Assembly: GCA_028023455.1 (NCBI GenBank)
Contig: JAQFVV010012416.1
Location: forward strand, 3,825,594 to 3,889,593
Reading direction: 5' to 3'
Length of the DNA stretch: 64,000 nt
DNA from: Epiperipatus broadwayi
Taxonomy: Eukaryota > Onychophora > Udeonychophora > Euonychophora > Peripatidae
Each line of letters begins with the position of its first letter. Within the stretch, counting starts at the first letter, position 1. This document shows, one piece after another, positions 24,100 through 34,088 of this stretch. A program made the position numbers and the translations under genes. Under the pieces are notes generated by a model. It saw only the letters and a list, made by a program, of their open reading frames with translations. It made no database searches and had not been told where the DNA came from.

Positions 24100-25050
24100 T
24101 CTATCTAATATTTTTGTGTTTTCCCAATTGAACATGTGTTCATTGGTACATACATGGTCTGCTACTTTAAACATATCTGTTTTCTCTCTTCTAATCATCA
24201 GTTTGTGTTCTTGCAAGAACTTTTCAATGAGATGACTGGTTATATGTTCTCCACATGGTATTTATAGATGCAGTTTTTTCTTTTCAGCATTTCAAATTTA
24301 GGTTTTGTAGATGTTAGAATCCCTCATAGGGTCATATGGCTCTGGTAAGCTATTCTGATGTTATACTGATTGCAGGTTTTTCTTAATTTGTCTGCTATTT
24401 TTGGTATGTATGAGTACACTACATACCAATAAATGTTTTTTCTTTTGTTTTTTTGTTGTTGTCTATTTAAAGTTTTCTTAATAACAACTAATGGATAATC
24501 ATTTTTCATAAAGGTGTGTTCCATATAGATCTTTTTTCCCCAAATCACTGGTTTCTGAACAAACTTCTTTTACTCTATTCCATAGTGAGAGTATAACTCA
24601 ATGTTTTGTGTGTCTAGTCTCATTGGATGTATAGGCTAAATATTTTTCTGTATGTGTAGGTTTTTGGTAACTGTAGTTTTGATTTTGCTATGAGAAAATC
24701 TTGTCACAAAAACATCTAAGACTGAATTTTTGTTTTTATTCTGATTCTATTGTGAATTTAATTGAAGGGAATATGTTGTTGATATGTTTCCAAAAAGTTT
24801 GTAATAGTGCTTTACCATTTGGACATACAACAAATGTATCATCCACATAGTGAAACCAAATTTTACATGGATATGAAGTAGTTTTTATAGCTGTGGTTTC
24901 ACATTCTTTCATGTAAATATTACTAATCAGGGGTGAAAATGGTAAGCCCATAATCATTCCTTGATTTTATTGGAAAAATTCTGTTTTATATTGAAAGTAG
25001 GTTGTTTTTATGCAGAATGTTAATATTTCCATTATACGATCAAGAGGAAA
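24100..25050 (-). pseudogene. PLE2 reverse transcriptase and GIY-YIG remnant (left arm)
   Basis: Minus-strand translation reads YFQYKTEFFQ, then MGLPFSPLISNIYMKECE (PLE RT motif with the conserved GLP.SP) and WFHYVDDTFV (catalytic YVDD). Further on, IPKIADKLRKTCNQYNIR is the stretch before the GIY-YIG domain. The N-terminal half of the RT is absent. Stops and frameshifts make it non-functional even though YVDD survives. Confidence 0.8.
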
Positions 25051-25084
25051 AGTTGGAAAAAGACAAGATCTATATATAACAAAC

Positions 25085-25530
25085 TCTTATGAAAAATGGT
25101 GTTCCATCAGATATTATTAAGAAACCTTAAATAGACAACAAAAAGAACTATCAAAAGAAAAACAATTATTGGTACTGTAGTGTACCCATCCATACCAAAA
25201 ATAGCAGATAAATTAAGGAAAATCTGCAATCAGTATAACATCAGAACAGCCTTCTAAAGCCATATACACTATAAGGAATTCTAACATCTACAAAGCCTAA
25301 ACTTGAAATGCAGAAAAGAAAAAACTGCATCTTTGAAATACCATGTGAATGTGGAAGAACATATATTGGTGAGACAAGTCACCCCATTGAAAAGTGCTTA
25401 CAAAAACACAAACTAATAATTAGAAGAGAGAAAACAGATGTTTTTAAGGTAGCAGACCATGTATGTACCAATGAACATATGTTCAATTGGGAAAACACAA
25501 AAATATTGGATAGAGAATAAAAGGTACAAA
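25085..25530 (+). pseudogene. PLE2 GIY-YIG endonuclease remnant (right arm)
   Basis: ORF 25308-25520 contains CIFEIPCECGRTYIGETSHP, the GIY-YIG start (here TYIGET) with the CxC typical of PLE endonucleases. Then KCLQKHK matches the R..EH helix region and VADHVCTNEHMFNWENTKIL matches the conserved H..E.H.FNW.N segment. Upstream, broken frames match the RT C-terminus seen in the left arm. The missing ORF start and upstream stops mark it as a relic. Confidence 0.8.
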
Positions 25531-25686
25531 GAAGAAAATGTAAAGAACCTTCTCAATGACAATGGCAAATAATCCAATAGGTCAACCTAGTGTGATTATA
25601 CACAATGTATGGAAAATGCTAATCAAGTTTGCTCTTTAGAAAAAGTGGAGAAATAGGTATGTATATGAAATTTTTACTGACTGTTG

Positions 25687-25770
25687 CCATTGGCAGGATG
25701 GCTCAGTTGGTTAGAGGATTACCTTAAAATTCAATAATCAAAATTCTAAGGGTCCAGGTTCAATTCCAAT
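25687..25770 (+). repeat. tRNA-like head with Pol III boxes, PLE2 right arm
   Basis: A box TGGCTCAGTTGG at 25699-25710 and B-box-like GGTTCAATTCC at 25757-25767. It is the mirror of 23820-23900 and identical in layout. Confidence 0.6.
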
Positions 25771-25798
25771 GCTAGTACTGTCACTACTTAGGCCAGAA

Positions 25799-25842
25799 AC
25801 ACCTGAAGAATCAGGTAGAATAATACCTCTCAAAACATTATG
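25799..25842 (+). ncRNA. Hammerhead-like motif in PLE2 right tail
   Basis: CTGAAGA is followed by a weak stem II and CAAAACATT. Stem II is degraded compared with other copies, so activity is doubtful. Confidence 0.4.
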
Positions 25843-25984
25843 CATATATTAATGTATTCGATGTGCTATTACTAACAGTTAAATGTATTTAGAAGATTTA
25901 AATAAAGTTAAATTTTTCTAAAGACATCCAATACCCATATTAGATTATGGAAATAGTCCAATATATAAATACAAATAAAATGAG

Positions 25985-26265
25985 AGTGTTTGGGAATGTC
26001 TGCATAGGGATTAATATAAATGATATTGATTGTAGGGAATCTGAATAATCACTTTAATGAAATTGGTGGGCTAGAGAATATAAATTTAAACATTATCAAT
26101 AAGAAAGTATGAAAAATGTATATTACAAATTGGGTATATAAGGTGTATATATAGGGGTGAGATAGAATGCTACACTGTTGATTATATGTTAGTAAATAAA
26201 GAATCTGAAAAAGAAAAAATTAAAATTCTTTTATATTGTTAGAATTACATATAACTTAATGATTT
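25985..26265 (+). pseudogene. LINE endonuclease remnant
   Basis: One frame ends GEIECYTVDYMLVNKESEKE, followed by KIKIL. This matches the C-terminal end of LINE APE-type endonucleases ('IDYVLVN.E...KI'). Upstream GNVCIGININDIDC is compatible with the 'GDFNA.IG' region in a decayed form. It may join the C-terminal remnant at 27590-27910, interrupted by a MITE. Confidence 0.5.
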
Positions 26266-26688
26266 ATATATATGTAACTCTTGTGGAATGAATTGAATCT
26301 TCACACATGCGTTATTGGATTGATATATTAAATTTGCATACACTCATCTGCCAGTAAATGTTTTAAAAGCATAAGTGAATCACTTATGCTTAAAGTCTAT
26401 TCTTATATAAACCAACATTTATTGATCATGCTTAAGTCAGGACTTGAACTTATTATGAGCCTAATATTTCAATTGGCAAATTATTTGTACAAATTTAATT
26501 TATAGATCATAAGAGAATTTTTTTTATTTTTAACTACTTATGATTTTGAATTATATAAGAATAAACTCCAATCATAAGTCATTCACTTATGCTTTTAAAT
26601 CAATTATTGACAGGTGAGTATAATTAAATATATCAATACAGTGCAGCATGTACAAAGATGCAGTTCCTTCCACAAGATTTACATATAT
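26266..26688. mobile_element. MITE with ~115-bp terminal inverted repeats
   Basis: The left end ATATGTAACTCTTGTGGAA is mirrored on the right by TTCCACAAGATTTACATAT. The arms continue through TTGATATATT and AAAAGCATAAGTGAATCACT / the mirrored AGTCATTCACTTATGCTTTT. The loop is about 180 bp. There is no ORF. A TA-type target is possible. Confidence 0.75.
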
Positions 26689-26855
26689 AGCATAATGGCT
26701 AAATAATAAAATTTATAGAATGGATGGATGGAAAATAAGTGATGATGTAAATTAAATCATTCAACAGTATCTTAAAACAGATGATGATTTTTTAAACATT
26801 ATGAACAATTGATGGATATAACTCAATCTACCTTTTATTTATTTCTTTATTCATT

Positions 26856-26945
26856 TGCAATTCAATAGATAGTGAAGGTTCACTAAATGGAATTATAATT
26901 TTATAATCTTTTATGCACAGTGGATCTTCATTATCTATTGAATTG
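26856..26945. repeat. Short palindrome
   Basis: CAATTCAATAGATAGTGAAG pairs with CTTCATTATCTATTGAATTG across a loop of about 45 bp. It may be a small foldback unit. Confidence 0.6.
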
Positions 26946-27589
26946 ATGGATATGTTGTTAAATGAATATATATATATATAGAAAAAGGTGGCAATTACAG
27001 GTGAGAAAAAGAATGTAGTATGGGGCTGATTACAAATATGGCATGTTTTTTATGTAATAAATATGAGATATGTAGAATTATTTAAAAAGAGTAATGGAGT
27101 CTATTTTAACATTTGGAAAGGGTAAATGTTGCATTAGCCAAGAAGCTCAAAATTATGTAGATTACAAAACAAAATAGGTAGTTGTGAATTTTGGGCAGTG
27201 AATGAGGCTATTTATGTTGGAATGGAATGGACTTGACTTTTAAAAAGAGAAAATTAAAGTAAATTTAAAACACTAGTACATAGTTACAATTTATAAATTG
27301 AAATAGATTAATAAAATAGTGCTTAACTAAACTATGTTGAACAAAAAAAGATTTTGCAAAATCAAAGTTAATAGAAAGGCAATTTATTTCCATGTATTTA
27401 TATATATAATTAGATAAATTAATAGAGAATATATTATATATAGATCATAATGTGAGGTGGGGAAAAAAGATAAATAAATTGATTGAAGAAAAATATGAGT
27501 TTGACTAAAAAATAGTTTGAAGTTATATAAAAATAATTTAAAGTATAAAAGAATGTGTGATAACATTAAAATAAGTTTATTGTTGTTTG

Positions 27590-27910
27590 AAATAAGGGTA
27601 GGAGTTTTAAAAACTGGGGAAAGAAAACAAAAATGAAAGATTTTGGATTGTAGATGTTACTCATGTAGATATGGAAGATAAGATATTGAACACTTATTTT
27701 TGGAGTATAGAATATTGAAAAAAAAATCAGGATAAATTGTACAAAAGAGTAGGAAAAATTTAAAGGTAAAACGAATCAAATGTAATAGAGATTTTATATT
27801 ATTTTGTTTAAGACATTACAATAAAATTACAAAATGTGGACATAGGATAGTGGAACTAATAAAACAGATTTTGCTAAAGTAGTTTAAAAAGACAAAAGAA
27901 ATGGATGAGG
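27590..27910 (+). pseudogene. LINE C-terminal remnant
   Basis: Translation gives CRCYSCRYGRKDIEHLFLEY, then RILKKKS, matching the C-terminal zinc-knuckle region of LINE reverse transcriptases (C..C....ED..H.L.EC). It resembles the better-preserved element at 62990-63715. The final cysteine reads Y. Stops interrupt the frame. Confidence 0.5.
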
Positions 27911-29969
27911 GCTGGAAAAATAATTGGGTAATTAGGAATAAAGAGTAGATGAGTTTATTACGGTAAATGAGTTTTTTAGGATTCCCTCAAAGAATGTTTA
28001 ACTCGTGTAATAGGATTTCTGAGCATATACTCTATGCACAGAAACTTCTGATTTTATTTAAGGGCAATCCATTTTATATGGCAATTGAAGATTACACACG
28101 TACGCACACACGCATGCAAATATTATTTGGAAAAATATGTGTGAGTAAAGACCTTATTTTCCAAAAATATAATTATGAAATTATTAATATTCATACGTAA
28201 AACTCTTTTCATCAATATATATTTATTTAGAATTGTAAGCTGACAGTGAACTTTTAAAATCTCGCCACTTTTTTGACAGCTTTATATAGACATTGTTTTA
28301 TTTAGGCCATACACCAAATTAAATACGTTCTAAAAATTCCATGAAATTTATATAAAAAAGCAACTCCTACATACAAATATGAAATTGTAACCTAGTATAA
28401 ACATAATAATGTATTTTATTTAAAAAATGTAAATCCCTTTTTATTTATTAAATTTCCTTTTGCGAGTGCGTAACTCTATGTATGCTCAAACATAAGTGCC
28501 CACATACAATATAGATGCATTTCATTAACAAAATAGTTGCTAGTTTTTGTTAAATTAAATTTAAAAAAAAAAATTCTTATACAAATAGTTTGAAAACTTT
28601 AAAACATTACCTAAAAAGAGTGAAGTCTCTCATTTAAAAAAAAAGGCCATATTTTAAACTTTTGATAAAGTGTTTGTAAATACAACTTGGCGATAATTTT
28701 ACAGATATCAGTATAAGATATTTGATATTACTTAAGCAAATTTTATACCGATTTATACAAAAGTATGTTTAATAAATGTTGGAATAAATAATATATTTAT
28801 ATTTTTTTAATCTTATAAACTACTTAAAATTATATTCGTATATCTAACATCAAATACACAAATGTATATACACCCACATGGGAAAATAAACAACTCAGCT
28901 ATTTATTGTAATTTGTTTTTTTTTTTAAATAAAAAAACAAATAATGAGATAAAAAAAAAAGATAAGAAAATAATACAAGGCTCATCTTACAAACATAAAA
29001 GATAACATTATAAATAAATTTTAATAATGGAAGGTTTCACAAAAAAAAAAAGCTATTATTAATGAACTACGAGTGCCAATATATAATGGTTCTATTTATA
29101 AGATGTAAGACGTCTGTAATATTATTTTTAAAAGACTAAATATAATAAGAAAAATAGGTGAAATATCATTAGGTAAATAATAAAAAAAAATACAAAGACA
29201 TAAAAATATTATAGGATATCCAGCTTTGTATAAAGTATTTTAGAAACAAACTTTTATTTATTCTCATCCAGTTCTGCCTGTCTATTATGAGCTTGAATAA
29301 TTAATAGGTGTCAGTTTTGGTAGTACTTGTTAAATCCCTATCCAATGCCATGACTTCCAACAATGCAAAGTTTTAGATCTGGATCAAGTGCACCTGGATT
29401 TTTAAAATCTAATGTAGTCTCGATCCAGGTCCAAAACTCATCACTGACAAAATCCAAGAACTAGTCTGGAGTTATGGATAAGACTGCACAACTTTTACAC
29501 AATCGTGCAAAATTACTCCTTTAATAATGTAGCATCAAATGATTTCTTAATTTAAAAAAAATCTTTTCCAAACATAATCATAAAGGTAAATTGTTTACTA
29601 TTTTTGGAAAATTGAATGAATATTATCCACTTATTCACAGTAGAAATTTAATATGCATCTATTTTGAAAAGCCTTATAGTGTGTAATGGTAGTCTACTAT
29701 TTTTATAACCTGAATTTGAATCCACGCCGATAAACTTTAAAAAAAAATTTGATAGGCATAGATTTTTTTCAGATGGCTAATCCAGAAATGGTATCTAGTT
29801 ACTTTTGTGAAGGGAAAACAAGACTGGAAAATTACTAAAAACTTCATCCAGAAATCAAAAACCTATCACTAGTACTTTCATCTTTACTCTCCCTTTATTA
29901 GAAGTTATAATAAAAGCCTTTACCCTAAAGAAGGTTGTTTTGCTTTACTTATATCTACACAATTTATAT
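27911..29969. other. AT-rich stretch with a MITE E fragment
   Basis: No gene. At about 29270-29490 the blocks CATCACTGACAAAATCC and AACTAGTCTGGAGTTATGGA match the middle of MITE family E. The rest is low-complexity A/T. Confidence 0.45.
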
Positions 29970-30345
29970 ATCTGTATTTTTATATTGGACTATTTTCATC
30001 ATCTAATATGTGTGTTGAATGTCTTTACAAAAGTTTAATTGTATTTAAATATTCCAACAGCATTTAACTGTTAGTAAATATCACAGCAAACAGGTTAGTA
30101 TATGCACCAACTGTTAGTAATATCACAGCAAACAAGTGTTAGTAATATCACAGCAAACAAGTGTTAGTAATATCACAGCAAACTACTGTTAGTAATATCA
30201 CAGCAAACAGATTAGTATATGCACAACATTTCGAGAGCTATTTTCCTCCCCTTTTTCAGGTGTTGCTGGCCTGACCAGTGACAGTACTAGCATGGGATTC
30301 GAACCTGGGTTCTTAGATTCTAGATTGAATTTTAAGATAATGCCT
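29970..30345 (-). mobile_element. tRNA-hammerhead SINE-like unit (left of a head-to-head pair)
   Basis: Minus strand: tRNA-like head with GGTTCGAATCCC, a hammerhead-like core (30221-30264), a minisatellite of about 26-bp units around GTTTGCTGTGATATTACTAA, then a tail AAATACAATTAAACTTTTGT and TAGATGATGAAAATAGTCC. The layout equals the PLE2 tails, but no PLE coding sequence is attached. Confidence 0.75.
30221..30264 (-). ncRNA. Hammerhead-like motif
   Basis: Minus strand: AACAC-CTGAAAA-AGGGGAGGAAAATAGCTCTC-GAAAT-GTTGTGC. The GAAA box is intact; CUGANGA is altered at G. Stem II is weaker than in the facing copy. Confidence 0.45.
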
Positions 30346-30745
30346 TTGGCCAGATGGCTGTTGGTTAGAGCATTACCTTAAAATTCAATAATCAAAAATC
30401 TAAGGACCCAGGTTCGAATCCCATGCTAGTACTGTCACTGGTCAGGCCAGCAACACCTGAAAAGGAGGGGAGAAAAATACCCCTCGAAACATTGTGCATA
30501 TACGAACCTGTTTGCTGTGATATTACTAAAAGTTAGTGCATATACTAACCTGTTTGCTGTGATATTACTAACAGTTGGTTGCTGTGATATTACTAACAGT
30601 TGGTGCATATACAACCTGTTTGCTGTGATATTACTAACAGTTGAATGTATTTGGAATATTTAAATAAAATTGAACTTTTCTAAAGACATTCAACACACAT
30701 ATTAGATAATGGAAATAGTCCAATATAAAAATACAGCTAGAACAC
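30346..30745 (+). mobile_element. tRNA-hammerhead SINE-like unit (right of a head-to-head pair)
   Basis: It has a TGGCTGTTGG A-box-like start (a mutated TGGCTCAGTTGG), a canonical B box GGTTCGAATCC at 30411-30421, a hammerhead-like core at 30453-30496, a minisatellite of TTGCTGTGATATTACTAACA units and a tail AAATAAAATTGAACTTTTCT ending near AAATACAGC. With 29970-30345 it forms an inverted repeat of about 775 bp. Confidence 0.8.
30453..30496 (+). ncRNA. Best hammerhead-like core of the tRNA-headed family
   Basis: CAC-CTGAAAA-stem II (GAGGGG ... CCCCTC, six perfect pairs)-GAAAC-ATT-GTG. Stem I closes as CAC/GTG. GAAAC-R-U-H fits the minimal stem III layout of PLE hammerheads. The deviation is CUGAAAA for CUGANGA; the other copies keep CTGAAGA, so a family consensus would satisfy the core. 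Confidence 0.6.
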
Positions 30746-31210
30746 CATCATCACAAACCTTCAGAAAACAATAATTTATATATCTTTGGAATTTGCAAAA
30801 AAAAGTGGATCAGTGACCAATTTCTTTTTATCCATTGTAGAAAATATTACTATTCTTTGAAAAACATTTTATTAAAATAGTGAAATTTACCAATGTCTGT
30901 TATTATCTTTTTATCACTTCTTACATCATATCACAATAAGGGATTAATAGAGCTTCTTATAATAATTCTACAAACAAAAAAAGTCCACTATTTATTAAAA
31001 GTTGTGAATCCAGTAGTATATTGTTATATTATATATGCTTTATGGTGTTCATTGCATAGTTGATAAGAATAATGGCACATCATCAACTTTTGCTAATACA
31101 TCATTAAAGATAATTTAATATATCCAGCACACAGTTCTTCTTTTCAAAATAGTTCATATATATCTAATATAGAAATAAAACAATTATGACTATAATCATG
31201 AAAAAGAAAT

Positions 31211-31248
31211 CCGACGTTTCAACTATTTTTTATAGTCTTTTTCAAGGC
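31211..31248 (-). ncRNA. Hammerhead-like motif, PLE1 left copy
   Basis: Minus strand: GCC-TTGAAAA-AGACTATAAAAAATAGTT-GAAACGTC-GGA. Stem II (ACTAT/ATAGT) and GAAACGUC, the hallmark end of minimal PLE hammerheads, are intact, and stem I can form as CC/GG. CUGANGA is degraded to UUGAAAA. Confidence 0.6.
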
Positions 31249-31460
31249 ACACTAAAATAAAATATATATACAATAAATATCACATATTCCAAAAAAAAAA
31301 ATTAAAATAATTAAAAATTACAAAATATATTCATAACCAAAATTTTCTTTTTTTTTACCTTGTCTCACTCCCCTTTCCTATTACAATCACAACTTAAACA
31401 CAACTAATTTCTTTTTAAAAATCTATATATATCATATAAAAACTTTTAATTAAAAACCTA

Positions 31461-31851
31461 TTATTTTCTTTTATCTTTTTCTATTAACATCCTATTTAAT
31501 TCTGGTTTTATTTCATTTATGTATACACCCTCTTTTATTATTCTTTCATTATATGACTTAATACATTCCAAAGGTTTTATTTCAAAATCCCCATGCTTAA
31601 ATTTATTCCTATAAATGTAAATAGCAGAATTTTTATCACCTAAATGCTGTTTTAATCTAGTTTTTAATTTATTTTTACTAGTCTCAATATATGTCATTTC
31701 TACATTCTTTCTAAAACAATTCAAACATTTTATCAAATAAACTGAATTCATAATGTCTAACCTATTATAATCCCCATTATTATTAATTAAAAAATTTAAA
31801 TTTGCTTTCTTTTTATAAACTGGACAAATTGAAACATTATATTTCCTATTA
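31461..31851 (-). pseudogene. GIY-YIG fragment of PLE1 (inverted copy)
   Basis: The 96-aa ORF 31751-31461 starts MNSVYLIKCLNCF and has MTYIETSKNKLKTRLKQHLG, where the G of YIG is E. It continues DKNSAIYIYRNKFKHGDFEI. It is nearly identical to 33661-34005 on the other strand. It is a fragment with no RT attached. Confidence 0.85.
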
Positions 31852-31931
31852 AGATAATGTTGAAAAATGTTTTAAAATTGGCATATAAAAAAAAAGGTTG
31901 AGAAGAGGAATTAAAAGATATTTTTATTAAA

Positions 31932-33292
31932 ATGGTATATTTTTTAAAAAATAGGATCTTAGAAAGGTATTGTAAAAAATTTAATGATTTGATGGTTAAA
32001 ATTTGTGATAACAAAAATAACGATAATAATTATTGTATATTTGGCTGTAATAATAGAAGGGAAAAAAAGAATTTTGTTGTTAATTTAACTGACACTATTT
32101 TTAGTGATAAAGAGATGAATGTTTTAAAAAGGGGGTTGAATTATGTACCATTAAATAATTGTAATATTAAAAAGCAGATTATTGAAATTAGGGCAAAATT
32201 GCAATTAATTGAATATAAATGTAATAAAATTAATGATAATAATATGAATAAGGATTTTTTATTTAATGAATTGAAATTCGGATTTAAAAATTTGGTATTT
32301 GAATTAAAAAATAAATATAATAGAAAGGAAAGGGAAATAATTGTAAGTTTAATGAATGGTATATTATTAAAAATATGCGTGATAAATATGGGGATTTATT
32401 ATTTTTAAAAGGTGATAAAACATCTAGTATGGTTGTTTTAAACAAGAGTGAATATAATAAAAAAATGTTAAACTTATTAAAGAAAGATTTTTTTCTAAAA
32501 ATTAATAAAGATGAAAGTATGTTAATGAATAAAAAGGTTAATAATATGTTAAGTGTGTTGTATGAAAAAGGTTGTGTGAAAAAATTAGTCATGCTTAAAT
32601 TAAAAAAAATGGATATAAAATGTGCAAAAATATATGGTTTACCTAAAATACATAAGCCTGGTATTCCAATGAGGCCAATTATTAGTAGTTGTAATACTTA
32701 TTACGAGAAAATTTTGAAGTGGGTGTATAATAATATTTTTAAAAAATATATTGCATTATTTGAAAAAAATTGTGTTAATAATTCTATACATTTTATTAGT
32801 AAATTGAAAGTTTTTTTAGAAGGTAAGGGATTTATATAATAAAGATAAAGGGGTGTTATTAGTAAATTGAAAGTTGCTATTTGTTGTTTTATGGATTTAT
32901 ATAATAAAGATAAAGGGGTAAAATTAAAAATTGAGGGTTTTCTTTTATATGAAATATTAGTGATTTGTTGTAGGGCCCTTATTTTTAAATATGGGGATGA
33001 ATTTTATAAGCAAAAAGAGGGTTTAAGTATGGGTAATAGTCTGAGTGGTTTTTTGGCAGAAATATATATGTATAAGTTTGAAGAACAATTTTTTAATTAT
33101 AATAGGAATAAACCAATTTTTTATATTAGATATGTTGATGACTATTTTATGGTTTTCAGTAGTAATAAAAGAAATGCAGATAATTTTTTGAGTTATATTA
33201 AGGGTAAAGTTGAAAAAATAAAATTTGCTGTGGAAAAAGAATATATTAATGTTATTGAATATATGGATGTTAGAATTTTAAAAAAAAATTGA
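31932..33292 (+). pseudogene. PLE1 reverse transcriptase, frameshifted
   Basis: Three overlapping or adjacent frames: 31932-32408 (Lys/Asn-rich N-terminal part), 32375-32839 (KIYGLPKIHKPGIPMRPIIS, the PLE-specific fingers motif) and 32867-33292 (KQKEGLSMGNSLSGFLAEIY, then FYIRYVDDYFMVF with catalytic YVDD). Between the last two, motif A (normally ...SLYTNIP) is missing. Its place is taken by a local duplication of AGTAAATTGAAAGT and GGATTTATATAATAAAGATA (32800-32930). The enzyme cannot be active. Confidence 0.85.
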
Positions 33293-33660
33293 TAGGAATG
33301 GTAGTATTATTATAGAAACATCTGTGTTTAGAAAAAAAAACATTTTTAGGATTATCAAATAATTGGTTTTCAGATATTGATAATCATAGTAAAATTAATA
33401 TTGTTAATAATAAAATTATTAGGACAATTAAGTTATGTTCAAATAGTAATTTGTTTGAGAATGAGGTTGATATTATTAGGAATGAATGTTTTATGAATGA
33501 TTATCCTAGGGGTGTAATTGAACATTGGTTTTCTAATAAAAATATAAATAAAATAAGGAATAAAATGGGATTAGATAGGAATAGGAATAGAGAAAAGATT
33601 ATTTATTTTGGTTTTAATATATAAAAAGATTTATTTATTAACGTTAAGAAATTAGTTAAA

Positions 33661-34060
33661 ATGATTAATAGGAAATATAATGTTTCAATTTGTCCAGTTT
33701 ATAAAAAGAAAGCAAATTTAAATTTTTTAATTAATAATAATGGGGATTATAATAGGTTAGACATTATGAATTCAGTTTATTTGATAAAATGTTTGAATTG
33801 TTTTAGAAAGAATGTAGAAATGACATATATTGGGACTAGTAAAAATAAATTAAAAACTAGATTAAAACAGCATTTAGGTGATAAAAATTCTGCTATTTAC
33901 ATTCATAAGAATAAATTTAAGCATGGGGATTTTGAAATAAAACCTTTGGAATGTATTAAGTCATATAATGAAAGAATAATAAAAGAGGGTGTATACATAA
34001 ATTAAATAAAACCAGAATTAAATAGGATGTTAATAGAAAAAGATAAAAGAAAATAATAGG
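33661..34060 (+). pseudogene. PLE1 GIY-YIG endonuclease domain
   Basis: ORF 33661-34005 reads VSICPVYKKKANLNFLI, then VYLIKCLNCFRKNVEMTYIG (GIY-YIG equivalent VYL...TYIG), TRLKQHLGDKNSAIYIHKNK and FEIKPLECIKSYNERIIKEG. A stop follows YIN; the continuation to about 34056 is visible in the inverted copy (IKPELNRMLIEKDKRK). It is joined to the upstream RT only through broken frames (33293-33660). Confidence 0.85.
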
Positions 34061-34088
34061 TTTTTAATTATAAGTTTTTATATGATAT

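Larger units (their letters stand above)
23605..25990. mobile_element. PLE2: mirror-image Penelope-like element with tRNA/hammerhead tails
   Basis: The left arm (minus strand, 23605-25050) and right arm (plus strand, 25085-25990) are head-to-head copies sharing the 3' end. Each arm runs from coding remnant through a 3' region, a tRNA-like head, a hammerhead-like core and a tail containing AAATAAAGTTAAATTTTTCT. The left arm is longer and reaches into the reverse transcriptase. The right begins near the RT C-terminus. Both are heavily mutated. The RT and GIY-YIG style resemble the Poseidon/Neptune-type PLEs. Confidence 0.75.

Noticed and set aside
30070-30215. CRISPR-like regularly spaced repeats
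   Set aside because: The repeats are imperfect and directly abut in a eukaryotic SINE-like tail; there are no unique spacers or cas genes.
31796-32014. Hydrophobic minus-strand ORFs overlapping the PLE1 coding region (also 32284-32592)
   Set aside because: They are antisense shadows of the Lys/Asn-rich PLE frames.
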